Origin: Paracidovorax avenae ATCC 19860
GTDB taxonomy: Bacteria > Pseudomonadota > Gammaproteobacteria > Burkholderiales > Burkholderiaceae_C
DNA length: 64,000 bases
NCBI RefSeq assembly: GCF_000176855.2
Contig: NC_015138.1
Span: 5,146,001 to 5,210,000, forward strand
Direction: 5' to 3'
Shown: piece by piece, positions 45,004-53,855 of the stretch
Layout: each line of letters opens with the position of its first letter
Position numbering within the stretch: the stretch's first letter is position 1
Notes under the pieces: generated by a model
Told to the model about the DNA's origin: nothing
The model's database searches: none
The model's input: only the letters and a program-made list of their open reading frames with translations
Translations under genes and position numbers: made by a program

Positions 45004-46074
45004 TCAGCGCCGCTGGCGCCCGGCCCACCAGCCGTAGGCGATGCCCGCCACGCCCAGGGCCGCCACCAGCCCCAGCGCGCCCGCACGGCGCTTGCGGTGT
45101 CCGCCGGCCACCGCCGTGCCCTGCGAGGGCGCGAAGAGGTTGCCATCGCTTTCGGGCTCCGGGTGTGCCCTGGCGAGGCCCCAGTCGGACAGGCAGCGCA
45201 TCCAGCGCGCCACGGTATCCGGAGCCACCGCATGCGCCACCCGGCCAGGCAGCGCGCCGAGGCCCATCCAGGTCACGGAGCGGGGGCGCAGGGCCCTCGA
45301 CAGCCCCACCACGGCTTCGGCGACCCGGTGCGGATCGACCATCGGCAGCGGCGGCCGGATGCGGCGGCCCGTGTAGTTGGCGCCATGCGAGAGGCCGGGC
45401 GAATCGACGAAGGTCGGCGCCACGTCGCAGATGTGCACGTGCGGCAGGTCGGACACCTCGGCGCGCAGGCTTTCGGACAGGCCGCGCAGGCCGAACTTGC
45501 TGGCGGTGTAGGCCGCGGCGTAGGGCGCCGGCACCCAGCCACCCAGGGAAATGAGGTTGATGAGCCGGCCCGCACCGCGCTCCCGGAAATGCGGCAGCAC
45601 CGCATGCGCGCCGTGCAGGTGCCCCAGCAGGTTGGCCTCCAGCACCCGGCGGTGGGCCTCCACGGGCACCTCGTCGAAGCGGCCGATCGCACCCACGCCC
45701 ACGCCGTTCACCCAGACATCGATGCGCCCGAAATGCCGCAGCGCCTTCTGCGCGAGCACGCGCACCGCGGAGGCATCGGTGACGTCGGTGGGCACGCCGA
45801 TGGCATGGCCGCCGGCCTTGCGGCAGGCCAGCGCCACGGGGGCCAGCGTATCGGGGTTGCGCGATGCCAGCACCAGGCAGGCCCCGCGGCGCGCGAAGGC
45901 CAGTGCGGTGGCATGGCCGATGCCGCTGGAGGCTCCCGTGATGACTACCACCGGATGCTCAGGCACGTGGGCGGCGTCGGCCTCCCGGGCCTGCGCGTCC
46001 GCGTCGGCCGTCTCGGGATCGGAGGAAGAGGGATCTTCGCGCAGGGCGCGATCGGGATCGTCGGAAAGGGGCAT
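45004..46074 (-). CDS. Short-chain dehydrogenase/reductase with C-terminal membrane tail
   Basis: 356 aa from ATG 46074 (RBS AGGA). NAD(P)-binding TGASSGIGHATALAFARRGA near residues 43-62, NGVGVG in place of NNAG, and catalytic Tyr and Lys in YTASKFGLRGLSE. After the SDR domain comes about 90 residues including VTWMGLGALPGRVAHAVAPDTVARWM and a final hydrophobic helix (ALGLVAALGVAGIAYGWWAG) with a basic RQRR end, which should anchor it in the membrane. An acidic 40-residue N-terminal leader precedes the fold. Substrate unknown. Confidence 0.87.
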   Translation of the reverse strand: MPLSDDPDRALREDPSSSDPETADADAQAREADAAHVPEHPVVVITGASSGIGHATALAFARRGACLVLASRNPDTLAPVALACRKAGGHAIGVPTDVTDASAVRVLAQKALRHFGRIDVWVNGVGVGAIGRFDEVPVEAHRRVLEANLLGHLHGAHAVLPHFRERGAGRLINLISLGGWVPAPYAAAYTASKFGLRGLSESLRAEVSDLPHVHICDVAPTFVDSPGLSHGANYTGRRIRPPLPMVDPHRVAEAVVGLSRALRPRSVTWMGLGALPGRVAHAVAPDTVARWMRCLSDWGLARAHPEPESDGNLFAPSQGTAVAGGHRKRRAGALGLVAALGVAGIAYGWWAGRQRR

Positions 46075-46192
46075 GGAGATATCCTGCAAAAGCGATGCCC
46101 GGCCCTTGTGGCCGGGCTCTTGCCCCGGTTGTAGGCCATGCGGCGGCACGGCCGCGTAGGACGATGCCGGACGCGCCCCTGGTCCCGCCGGA

Positions 46193-47452
46193 TCAGTAGC
46201 CGTTGTCCAGCGCCTCCTGGGCGGCCCTGCGCTCGGCATCGTCGGCGGCCATGCGCTCGGCGGCGGTGGTCGGGATGCCGTCCATCAGGCCCATGCCGCC
46301 CATGCGGCGAATGGAGCGATCGGCATCGCGCACCATGGCGTCGAGCGCGGCGTAGTTCTCGAAACCGCGCAGCACGGCTTCCAGCTCATGGCGCGCCGCG
46401 GGCGGCAACTGATGCTGCTTGAGCGCCGTCCTGAGGGTCTCGGCCTTTCCGGCCAGATCCCTGACGGGGCCGAACTGCGCCTGCGCGCTGCGCAGGGCTG
46501 CGGCATTGCTGCGCAGCGCCTGGGCCTGGAGGCGCAACTCGCCCGCATGGCGCAGGGAGCGCGGGTCCACCGGAGCGGGCGCGCCAGAGAACCCGCGCAG
46601 CGCCTGCATCTGCCGGGCACCGCCACGGTCGGCTCCGCTCAGGATGTTGTTCATCAGGATGATGGGTTCGCGCTCCTGCTTGAGCGCCTCGATGGCGTCC
46701 TCTGCAGCGTCGGCCGTCTTGTAGTCGCCCGCCTCCTCGGCTTCACCGCTCAGCATGACCAGGTCGTTGATTTTTCTGGACGAAGCATTGAGCCGCTCCT
46801 GCAGCGCCTTCGCCGCCTCGGCCACCTGGGCCGCATGCGACTGCTGCGTCCGGCCCGGGCTGGCTGCGGGCACCGCATGGCGGTGCAAGGCCGCCCCGCC
46901 GTGTCGTTCGGCCCGCGCTCCGGATGCGGAGGGCCTCGCACGGGCCGACAGGGGCGTCGCTGCCGGCTCCGCCGCCATGGCAGCGACGTGCTGCAGGCCG
47001 ACCGGCGGCCGCGCGGCCGCCTCGTGCGTTGCCGGCCCCGGCACGCGCTGCATGCGGGCCGGGGTGGTACCGGCGGCCGGTGTTTTCTGCGGCGGTGGCT
47101 GGAAATGCTGCGCCGCCATCGGATGGAGCGACGTGCCGAAGGCATGCGGAGCCGGCCGCGTCGGAGGAGGCGTCGCCCCCTGCGGCCTGGGGGCCGCGCC
47201 GTAACGCATGGGCTGCGCATGGGTCTGCCCCTGTGGGGCGGCGTATCCCGCGGTCCCGGGCCGCGCGGCGTTGCGCGGCGCCATCGACGCGGATTGCGAA
47301 CTGTTGTGGCGGGCACTGAGGCCTTCGGGCTGTGCATGCTGCTTGCCCGAGGAGGGAAGCTTGGTATAGCCGCGGGCCCTCGCGGACAGCTGGCTGAACC
47401 CGCCCTGGACTATCTGGGCCCCCTGGTTGAACAAGCGTGTGACTGATTTCAT
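46193..47452 (-). CDS. Candidate type III effector of unknown family
   Basis: 419 aa from ATG 47452, with GGAG 8 nt upstream; ATG 47524 is in frame but sits on the predicted transcription start. Residues 1-215 are low-complexity, rich in Ser, Gln, Pro, Ala and His (for example NSSQSASMAPRNAARPGTAG), typical of effector N termini. Residues about 215-419 are helical with coiled-coil character: SHAAQVAEAAKALQERLNASSRKINDLVML, AEEAGDYKTADAAEDAIEALKQE, and ELRLQAQALRSNAAALRSAQ, ending DDAERRAAQEALDNGY. No signal peptide or membrane segment. A perfect PIP box with a correctly spaced -10 lies upstream. I know no homologous family. Confidence 0.72.
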   Translation of the reverse strand: MKSVTRLFNQGAQIVQGGFSQLSARARGYTKLPSSGKQHAQPEGLSARHNSSQSASMAPRNAARPGTAGYAAPQGQTHAQPMRYGAAPRPQGATPPPTRPAPHAFGTSLHPMAAQHFQPPPQKTPAAGTTPARMQRVPGPATHEAAARPPVGLQHVAAMAAEPAATPLSARARPSASGARAERHGGAALHRHAVPAASPGRTQQSHAAQVAEAAKALQERLNASSRKINDLVMLSGEAEEAGDYKTADAAEDAIEALKQEREPIILMNNILSGADRGGARQMQALRGFSGAPAPVDPRSLRHAGELRLQAQALRSNAAALRSAQAQFGPVRDLAGKAETLRTALKQHQLPPAARHELEAVLRGFENYAALDAMVRDADRSIRRMGGMGLMDGIPTTAAERMAADDAERRAAQEALDNGY

Positions 47453-47568
47453 CGTTGTGCTCCGGATGCGAGGCACGGCGTGGCCGGCGATGCGCCAGCA
47501 CTCCGCGGTGGATCGCGGTGACATGCCTTCCAGCATGCGCCCGCCGCATCCCCGGGGCGTGGCACGCT

Positions 47569-47593
47569 CCGAAGCCATGCACTGCGGCACGAA
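47569..47593 (-). promoter_or_regulatory. PIP box (HrpX-type) for the unknown effector candidate
   Basis: On the minus strand TTCGT-N15-TTCGG, an exact TTCGB-N15-TTCGB match. CATGCT (fits YANNNT) lies at 47537-47532, again after exactly 31 nt. The predicted start of transcription, near 47525, gives a leader of about 73 nt. Confidence 0.8.
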
Positions 47594-47616
47594 AGGCCGG
47601 ATGCGGCACGGCGCCG

Positions 47617-48285
47617 TCAGGCCATCCAGACCAGCAGCCCCACGGCCAGCCCGGCCAGCGCCATCGCCCCGAGCATCAGCAACCCGTCGCGCGCCATCAC
47701 CGACAGGCCGAACATCGCCACCGCCGACATGGGCGCGGAACTGGCGAACGGCACCAGTTCCAGCGGCGGCACCGTGCAGGCCAGTGCGATGCAGCCCGCT
47801 GCCGCCACCCGGGTGAACACACCGCCCGTCAGCGCGCACAGCCGCCCGTGGAACCAGCGGTCGGCGCGCTCCGCCCAGGGACGCAGCGCGCGCACGGCAC
47901 GCGACAACCGCGCCGCGCCCAGGCTGCGCCGGGCCAGGAAGCCGGGCACCCACACATGACGGCGGCCCGCGAGCATCTGCGCCGCGAACAGCACCACCAC
48001 GCACGCGAGCGCCGTCGGCACCCCGGGCACCGCCCCCACCGGCGACAGCTCCAGCAGGGCCGGCACCACGAGCAGCGGACCGTAGCTGCGGCGGCCGAAC
48101 GCCGCCACCATGTCCTCCACGCGCACCGCGCCGGACCGTCCGGCCAGCGCCGCCATCTGGTCGAGGATGTCCGCCAGGCTTTCGGCATGTACCGCGCGCG
48201 GTGGCATGGGCCCGGCGGGGGCATGGGCAGAAGCCGCCGGATCCGGGACAGAGGAAAGGGTTGAAGGATCGATGCTGCGTTTCAT
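47617..48285 (-). CDS. ExoD-family membrane protein
   Basis: 222 aa from ATG 48285. Family pattern: SLADILDQMAALAGRSGAVRVEDMVAAFGRRSYGPLLVVPALLELSPVGAVPGVPTALACVVVLFAAQML, followed by HVWVPGFLARRSL and two more hydrophobic blocks to the end (AAAGCIALACTVPPLELVPF, GLLMLGAMALAGLAVGLLVWM). Named for a Rhizobium exopolysaccharide gene; the molecular role is not established. About four to five membrane helices. It is upstream of and on the same strand as the effector candidate, but the PIP box lies between them. Confidence 0.85.
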   Translation of the reverse strand: MKRSIDPSTLSSVPDPAASAHAPAGPMPPRAVHAESLADILDQMAALAGRSGAVRVEDMVAAFGRRSYGPLLVVPALLELSPVGAVPGVPTALACVVVLFAAQMLAGRRHVWVPGFLARRSLGAARLSRAVRALRPWAERADRWFHGRLCALTGGVFTRVAAAGCIALACTVPPLELVPFASSAPMSAVAMFGLSVMARDGLLMLGAMALAGLAVGLLVWMA

Positions 48286-48436
48286 GGGCGGGCACGGGGG
48301 AGTCGGTGCGCGGCCTCGCGTGGCGGGCCCGCGGCACGACACGGCGGCTTGCAAGCGCCTTTCCCACTGTGCAGCCCGCGCCATTCCGTGTGCTGTAGGA
48401 CGGCTCCGCCCCGTCCCGCCAACCCGTGTGGCGATG

Positions 48437-48679
48437 TCACACAGCGCCAGGGTGCTGCGCACGCAACTGCGCCAGCGCCTCGACACAGGAAAGCTGCACG
48501 AGCGCCTGTGCGGCCGGGTGGTGCGCTGCGCAGAAATAGGCCAGTCCTTCGGGATGCCGCAGTCCGGACGCCTCGGTGCCTTCGTAGTCGATGAACTGCA
48601 CCCAGGCCCCCTGCGGGCCTCCACGGCCCGCCTCGTCCGCTCCCGAGATACCGCACACCGGACAGACTGCGGGGTTCAT
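48437..48679 (-). CDS. Small zinc-ribbon-like protein
   Basis: 80 aa, not recognised. MNPAVCPVCGISG carries a CxxC near the N terminus and FCAAHHPAAQ a Cys-His pair downstream, together a plausible zinc-binding set (Cys6, Cys9, a later Cys and His). The rest, EALAQLRAQH, is helical. The start ATG 48679 has a purine-rich CTGGGACCCGGACC lead. Likely expressed but of unknown role. Confidence 0.55.
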   Translation of the reverse strand: MNPAVCPVCGISGADEAGRGGPQGAWVQFIDYEGTEASGLRHPEGLAYFCAAHHPAAQALVQLSCVEALAQLRAQHPGAV

Positions 48680-48736
48680 GGTCCGGGTCCCAGGGCCATC
48701 ACGAACTTCCTCCCCACTTGCATGAATGCGATGCGA

Positions 48737-49357
48737 TCAAGGCATAGGCTTCTGCACGAAATCCACGCGCAGGCCACGCTCCGTCACCGTGATGGGCCCG
48801 GGCTGCATGCCCAGCCCGTCGGCCAGCGCCAGGTCCTGCGGGCGCAGGGTGTGCAGCACCACCTCGCCGAGCGACTGCGTGGCCAGCTGCTGCGCGTAGG
48901 CGTTGAGCATCTCGGACGCAGACGACCGGAGCCCATCGATGCGCAGCGAATTGACGTGGATCTGCTGCGCGCGCAGCGTGCGGTCGGAGGGCTCGTAGCG
49001 CAGCCCGAAATCCACGTCGAGCGAGCCGGAGGCATCGCGTGCGCCATCGGACACCGCCAGCCCTGAAGCGACCACGGGCAGCACCGCGTTGATGCGGTTC
49101 TGTGCCGGCAGCAGGCGCAGCGCGGGCACCTGCACCTCCAGGTTCAGCAGTCCGCCGAGCCGGTAGCGGCGCGGCAGCTTTTCGGCCAGGGCGTCCTGGA
49201 TCTGCGGCGTGGTGATGGTGTAGGAGGGCTGGGCCTGCGCGGGCGGCGTGATCAGCGCCGCGCCCAGGCCCACGGCACCGGATAGCAGTGCGACTGCGCG
49301 GCAGAAGGCACGCCGGGCGGGCTGCAGCGGGACGTATTGGTGAGGAAAGGTTGGCAT
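48737..49357 (-). CDS. DUF1439 envelope protein
   Basis: 206 aa from ATG 49357. A twin-Arg-containing signal segment (RRAFCRAVALLSGAVGLGAALITPPAQA) is followed by the DUF1439 pattern: YTITTPQIQDALAEKLPRRYRLGGLLNLEVQVPALRLLPAQNRINAVL and later LRYEPSDRTLRAQQIHVNSLRIDGL. It is probably a periplasmic lipid-binding-like protein (the family resembles YceB of E. coli), function unknown. A perfect 7-bp inverted repeat lies 8 nt upstream of the start. Confidence 0.85.
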   Translation of the reverse strand: MPTFPHQYVPLQPARRAFCRAVALLSGAVGLGAALITPPAQAQPSYTITTPQIQDALAEKLPRRYRLGGLLNLEVQVPALRLLPAQNRINAVLPVVASGLAVSDGARDASGSLDVDFGLRYEPSDRTLRAQQIHVNSLRIDGLRSSASEMLNAYAQQLATQSLGEVVLHTLRPQDLALADGLGMQPGPITVTERGLRVDFVQKPMP

Positions 49358-49364
49358 GTGTTGA

Positions 49365-49380
49365 ATTCTGGAACCAGAAT
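49365..49380. promoter_or_regulatory. Inverted repeat before the DUF1439 gene
   Basis: ATTCTGGAACCAGAAT, perfect 7-bp arms with a 2-nt centre, 8 nt upstream of the ATG. It is too compact for a stable RNA loop, so a protein-binding operator overlapping the promoter or ribosome-binding region is more likely. Confidence 0.4.
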
Positions 49381-49415
49381 ACGTGAATGCAAACACTCTG
49401 GTGTAACACTTGATC

Positions 49416-50273
49416 TTACTTTTGATCAGCCCCTCCAAAATCAAGCTCCATCTGGCCTGCAGAAACATGCGGACTCAAACGGCGCCTGAGCAACTTCATT
49501 GCAGCCGTATAGCGAATAAGCTTTCCAAGCACAAACCAAGCAGAAATAATAAAAATCATGCCAAAAATAACAGACGCAGCCCGCTGCTCGGCAAGTTTTT
49601 CAGAATAATAATTCTTGAATGATTTATCAGGCATGAACTTACAAATCAAATTTAATTCATCAATATGAAATCCTGTACGCACCGCCTCCAACTCTCTTGA
49701 TTTTTGGCAATCTTCAATAACAAATTTTTCGTCCTCAGAAGCCCATATCCTTCTGACGTATGTTTCTCTTGCAAAAAAATAACGCTGACTTTCCGTAAAC
49801 ACCAAGCCAAGAGATGGGGAAATGGATGACGCTATGATGATTGCCCCGACGATCAAAAGCACCAACGAAGAGCCGAATGTCATCCATCTATTTAAATAAC
49901 CAGGAAGCTTCTCCTCCACCACTCTCCTGCAACTGAAGTCAAAATACTCTCCGCAATCGCGCAAATCCTTCAAATCTACCTTGTAAAATTGGCACCATTT
50001 CACTATGTCATGCACACCCTGTATGTCTCGCATGGAGACACCCGAAAAAAATCGGAAGGCCGACACATTAGTCAACTCATCTACATAAGCTCGAACTACT
50101 GAATCGGATATCTCATCTTTGCCATGCACCAGAGACCAGAGGCGACGGCGCAGCATATGAAGTGACTTCGTAATATATAAAGTAAAAACAAAAGCAAGAA
50201 ACAGGCCTACACCAAGAATTATGGGTGCCAACGCCGCAATGTCCGCGAGTTTTAGATTAGCTGCATCAGTCAC
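49416..50273 (-). CDS. Uncharacterised AT-rich membrane protein
   Basis: 285 aa from GTG 50273, not recognised with confidence. Membrane segments: about 14-36 (IAALAPIILGVGLFLAFVFTLYI), 134-155 (FGSSLVLLIVGAIIIASSISPSL) and 234-255 (ASVIFGMIFIISAWFVLGKLI), with a soluble domain of about 95 residues before the second and another of about 80 between the second and third. The basic LRRRLWSLVHG and LLRRRLSPH after membrane segments suggest cytoplasmic faces. Base composition is much more AT-rich than neighbours, a sign of recent transfer. It stands alone; an unidentified defence or toxin-related role is possible but unsupported. Confidence 0.7.
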   Translation of the reverse strand: MTDAANLKLADIAALAPIILGVGLFLAFVFTLYITKSLHMLRRRLWSLVHGKDEISDSVVRAYVDELTNVSAFRFFSGVSMRDIQGVHDIVKWCQFYKVDLKDLRDCGEYFDFSCRRVVEEKLPGYLNRWMTFGSSLVLLIVGAIIIASSISPSLGLVFTESQRYFFARETYVRRIWASEDEKFVIEDCQKSRELEAVRTGFHIDELNLICKFMPDKSFKNYYSEKLAEQRAASVIFGMIFIISAWFVLGKLIRYTAAMKLLRRRLSPHVSAGQMELDFGGADQK

Positions 50274-50314
50274 GCAACCGTCCCTTTCCTATTTTCGAGT
50301 AAAACGCGCAGGGC

Positions 50315-52162
50315 TCAAGCCGCCACCCCCACCCCATCCAGCCGCTGCGCAAACGCCCCCTCCCCGCTCGCGGTGATCACCAGCCGGTGCGTGGCGCGCG
50401 TCGCCGCCACGTAGAACAGCCGGGCCTCCTCGCGCTCGTCCTCGCCGTCGGATGGCATGTGGCCCGCGCCCACCAGTGCCACCACCGGGAACTCCAGGCC
50501 CTTGCTGGCATGCATGGTCATCACCTTCACGGTGTCGTCCGCCGGGTGGAAGCTGCCCGTGCCCTTGCGCACCTGGTGCGGCAGGCCCTTGTGGCGCAGC
50601 GCGGTGGCGCACTCCTCCATCTGCGCATAGTGGCGGCACAGCACGGCCATGTCGCCCCAGGCGTGGCCTTCCTGGTGGGCCGCGGCCAGGCGGTCGGCCA
50701 CCTGGGCGGCCTCGGCGCGGAACGAGGGCAGGCGCACGACCACCGGCGCCTCGCCGTCGCGTCCGCAGCTCACGGGCTGCAGCAGGGGCACGCCGTCCTC
50801 GCCGCTGTCTTCGGGGGCGAGCAGGTCGGCCGCGATCAGGTGGGCGGTCTGCAGGATCTGGCGCGTGTTGCGGTAGTTGATCTTCAGGATGGACGTGCGG
50901 CCCTGGGCCTGGATGCCCACGCTGCGGAAGCTGAACTGCTTCTGCCGCGCGCGGGCATAGATGCTCTGCGCATCGTCGTAGAGCACCAGCAGGTTGTTGG
51001 TGGCCGGGTCCACCATCCGGGAGACGAGCCGGAGCCACTCCGGCTCGAAATCGTGCCCTTCGTCGATCAGAACGGCGGCGTACTGCGCGCTGGGAATGTG
51101 GCCCGTGTCCACGCCGCGCACCACGCGGTCCACCATGTCCGCGAAGAAGGCCTCGCGCGGCAGCGACGGCGCCGGCAGGCCCTGCCCGTAGGCCACGAGC
51201 TGCGCGCGCGCCCATTTGTGGAAATGCAGGCAGTGCACGCGGTCGCCCAGCCCCTTGGCCTCCATGGCGCTGGCCAGCTTCACGGCCAGCGGCTCGTTGT
51301 AGCAGAGCACCAGCACCGGCTTGGCGCCATCGGGCAGCGCGCCGTGCAGCTTCGCGAGGTGCTCGGCGCGGTAGCCCAGGATCATGGTCTTGCCCGAGCC
51401 CGCCACGCCATGGATCACCCGGTGGCCCTCGCCCAGCGAGCGCGCCAGCTGCTCCTGCTGCAGATCCATCACGCGCAGCAGGTCCGGCACCTCGTCCACG
51501 CCGCCGCACTGCGCGAACAGCGCGCCCTGCACGGGCACGCGCACCTCGGGGAACATGTGCCAGCGCACGCGGTCGATCTGCGGCAGCGACATCGCACCGC
51601 CGAAGGCATGCGGAAACATGCGCCAGAGCCGCTGCTGGAAAGCCTCGGGCTCGACGTCCTCGAGCATTTCGTCCTGGCAGACCACGTAGTCCGGCGCGAT
51701 CGCCTCCGCCAGCCCCGCCGCCTCGAATTGCCGGCGCGTGATGCGCGTGAACACCACGCCGTGTCCCCACGGGAACGCCAGCTTGCCCTGGTGCGGCCCC
51801 GCGGGCTGCACCAGCTGCGGATCGCGCTCCAGCGCACGCACCAACTCCAGCGCGCAATGGCGGGCCTGCTCCAGCGGGTTCTTCACGATCTTGGGAGCGC
51901 TGCCGTCCGGGGCGATCTCCCAGTACTGCCGCGTGGCCTTGCGCACCGTCTCCAGGTGCCAGTCCTTGGTCTCCAGGATCAGCACCCCGCGCCGCGGATG
52001 CAGGACCACGAAATCCGGGTAGGTCTGCTTCGGCCCCACCGGCACGTCGTACCAGACCGAGTAATCGCCGTCGAGCTTGCGCTCCAGCCGCTGGGCCAGC
52101 CTCCGTTCGCCCGCGGTCATGCGGGATGTACAGCTGCCGATGGCGGGAATGAAAGTCGCCAC
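50315..52162 (-). CDS. NERD-domain UvrD-like DNA helicase
   Basis: 615 aa. N-terminal NERD nuclease-related domain with the DxnExK-type site Asp50, Glu64 and Lys66 (PDFVVLHPRRGVLILETKDW), then a superfamily 1 helicase: Walker A HGVAGSGKTMIL near 253, Walker B LIDEGHDFEPEW, motif III/IV LLVLYDDAQSIY, motif IV LKINYRNTRQI, and motif V/VI VMTMHASKGLEFPVVAL and LFYVAATRATHRLVI. All are intact. It probably unwinds and processes DNA; NERD-helicases are often found in accessory and phage-defence loci. A decayed paralogue lies at 59.4-59.9 kb. Confidence 0.92.
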   Translation of the reverse strand: MATFIPAIGSCTSRMTAGERRLAQRLERKLDGDYSVWYDVPVGPKQTYPDFVVLHPRRGVLILETKDWHLETVRKATRQYWEIAPDGSAPKIVKNPLEQARHCALELVRALERDPQLVQPAGPHQGKLAFPWGHGVVFTRITRRQFEAAGLAEAIAPDYVVCQDEMLEDVEPEAFQQRLWRMFPHAFGGAMSLPQIDRVRWHMFPEVRVPVQGALFAQCGGVDEVPDLLRVMDLQQEQLARSLGEGHRVIHGVAGSGKTMILGYRAEHLAKLHGALPDGAKPVLVLCYNEPLAVKLASAMEAKGLGDRVHCLHFHKWARAQLVAYGQGLPAPSLPREAFFADMVDRVVRGVDTGHIPSAQYAAVLIDEGHDFEPEWLRLVSRMVDPATNNLLVLYDDAQSIYARARQKQFSFRSVGIQAQGRTSILKINYRNTRQILQTAHLIAADLLAPEDSGEDGVPLLQPVSCGRDGEAPVVVRLPSFRAEAAQVADRLAAAHQEGHAWGDMAVLCRHYAQMEECATALRHKGLPHQVRKGTGSFHPADDTVKVMTMHASKGLEFPVVALVGAGHMPSDGEDEREEARLFYVAATRATHRLVITASGEGAFAQRLDGVGVAA

Positions 52163-52256
52163 GGGGAGCCTCCTTCTCTCTGCTGATTTGTATCTATTTG
52201 AAATTTTATGCGATAAACAATTTCTTTCTGCCTGATGGAAAGCACAGTGCCGGCGG

Positions 52257-52862
52257 TTATTCGCCGGCGTATTCGAGTTCGAACAGCGGGACTTCCAGCG
52301 AGCGCCGCAGCCACAGCCCCCCGCCCACGGCCCGGAAATGGCGCGACAGCCCCCGCCGGTAGGCCTCGGCGCGGTGGCGGAACAGCGCAGGGTCCGTCAG
52401 GTCCTCATCGATGATGTCCTGCTCGTAGTCCTCTCGCGTCACCGCTTCGAGGTAGAGCGCTCCCCGGCACAGGCGCGCCAGGTTGTCGAGCGCGGCCTTC
52501 AGGTCCGGCGGGCTCAGGTAGGGCAGCACGCCCTGGCAGACCACCAGGTCCGCTGGCTCGCTGGCGGCATAGTCCACTACCGACCCCTGCTGCCACCCGT
52601 AGCGCTCGCACAGGTAGGCGCTGAACTCCAGCCCCTGGTAGCGCGCCTGCGGAAAATGGCGCGCCACGATGTCCTTCCACAGCCCGATGCCGCAGCCCAC
52701 GTCCAGCACGCGCTCCACCGGCACCCGCAGGTACTTGAGGTAGCTGCACACGAACTGGCCCAGGCGCTCCATGTGCTGCGGGTCCACCACGCTGGTCTTC
52801 TTGTCGAAATAGAAGCGCTGGTAATAGGCCTCGTCGAACAGGGTGGCGCTGGCGGATTTCAA
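52257..52862 (-). CDS. SAM-dependent methyltransferase
   Basis: 201 aa from TTG 52862, which has AAGGA 8 nt upstream; no ATG fits. Class I methyltransferase fold: motif I VERVLDVGCGIGLWKDIVARHF, post-I Glu in YQGLEFSAYLCERYG, and motif IV ADLVVCQGVLPYLSPPDLKAALDNL. The N-terminal FDEAYYQRFYFDKKTSVVDPQHMERLGQFVCSYLKYL gives the substrate-side helices. The acceptor is unknown. It is divergent from the alpha/beta hydrolase gene. A 7-bp hairpin overlaps its stop codon. Confidence 0.85.
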   Translation of the reverse strand: MKSASATLFDEAYYQRFYFDKKTSVVDPQHMERLGQFVCSYLKYLRVPVERVLDVGCGIGLWKDIVARHFPQARYQGLEFSAYLCERYGWQQGSVVDYAASEPADLVVCQGVLPYLSPPDLKAALDNLARLCRGALYLEAVTREDYEQDIIDEDLTDPALFRHRAEAYRRGLSRHFRAVGGGLWLRRSLEVPLFELEYAGE

Positions 52863-52997
52863 AGGCAGGTCCTTGCTGAGCTGGATGAAAGAAGAAAGGA
52901 TGGGAAGGATTCGGCGGCAGGGAGTATCCCGTATCGCCCCCGGAGGCTGGCACCCCGGTGACGGCCGCACCCCATGGGCCGCCGCACAATGCCGGGC

Positions 52998-53855
52998 ATG
53001 AGCGCCCCTCCGCACGCCCTGCCCGCTGACATGCCGGAGCCGATCGCGCACGATGCCTGGGTGAAATCGGCCCGGGGCCGGCTGTTCGCCCGCCGGTGGC
53101 AGCCTGCGCCGCGCGATGCCAACCCCGGCACCGCGCCGGCCCCCGTCGTCCTCTTTCACGACTCGCTGGGCTGCGTGGCGCTGTGGCGCGACTTTCCTGC
53201 GGCACTGTGCCGGGCCACCGGCCGCGACGTGCTCGCCTACGACCGGCCCGGCTTCGGCCGATCCGGTCCCTGCACAGGCGAGCTGGCGCCGGATTTCATC
53301 GCGGCCGAGGCGCACACCAGCCTGCCCGCGCTGTGCTCGGAATTCGGCATCGGCCGCTACGTGGCGCTCGGCCACAGCGTGGGTGGGGCCATGGCCGCCC
53401 ATTGCGCGGCGGACGGCAGCGGCACCGGTGATTGCGTCGCCCTCGTCACCGTGGCCGCGCAGGCCTGCGTGGAAGAACGCACGCTGGCGGGCATCCGCGA
53501 GGCACGCGACCAGTTCCAGCACAGCCCCGAGGCACTGCAGCGACTCGCCCGCCACCACGGCGGCGACGAGCACAAGGCGCGGTGGGTGCTGCACGCCTGG
53601 GTCGATACCTGGCTCGATCCCGGTTTCGCCGGCTGGTCGCAGGCCGGCGTGCTGGCGCGCGTGCACTGCCCCGTGCTCGCGCTGCATGGCGACCGGGACG
53701 AATACGGATCCCTCGAGCAGCCCGCGCGCATCGCCCGCTGGGCGGCCGGGCCTGCGCGCGTGGAGATCCTGCCCGGCGCGGCGCATGTGCCGCACCGCGA
53801 GCGGCCTCATGAGCTCGCGCAGCGCGTCGCGCGCTTCCTCGCGGACCTGCCGTGA
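52998..53855 (+). CDS. Alpha/beta hydrolase
   Basis: 285 aa from ATG 52998 (an ATG 24 nt earlier is in frame). Fold markers: VVLFHDSLGCVALWRDFPAAL (oxyanion region), DVLAYDRPGFGRSG, nucleophile elbow GHSVGG, acid Asp in ALHGDRDEYG, and His near the end in GAAHVPHRERP. Members include esterases and dehalogenases; the substrate cannot be told. It is divergent from the methyltransferase and converges with the VOC gene. Confidence 0.88.
   Translation: MSAPPHALPADMPEPIAHDAWVKSARGRLFARRWQPAPRDANPGTAPAPVVLFHDSLGCVALWRDFPAALCRATGRDVLAYDRPGFGRSGPCTGELAPDFIAAEAHTSLPALCSEFGIGRYVALGHSVGGAMAAHCAADGSGTGDCVALVTVAAQACVEERTLAGIREARDQFQHSPEALQRLARHHGGDEHKARWVLHAWVDTWLDPGFAGWSQAGVLARVHCPVLALHGDRDEYGSLEQPARIARWAAGPARVEILPGAAHVPHRERPHELAQRVARFLADLP

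Noticed and set aside
46097..46117. Perfect 8-bp hairpin GCCCGGCC/GGCCGGGC between the effector candidate and the SDR gene
   Set aside because: No T run directly after it on either strand, so I did not call it a terminator.
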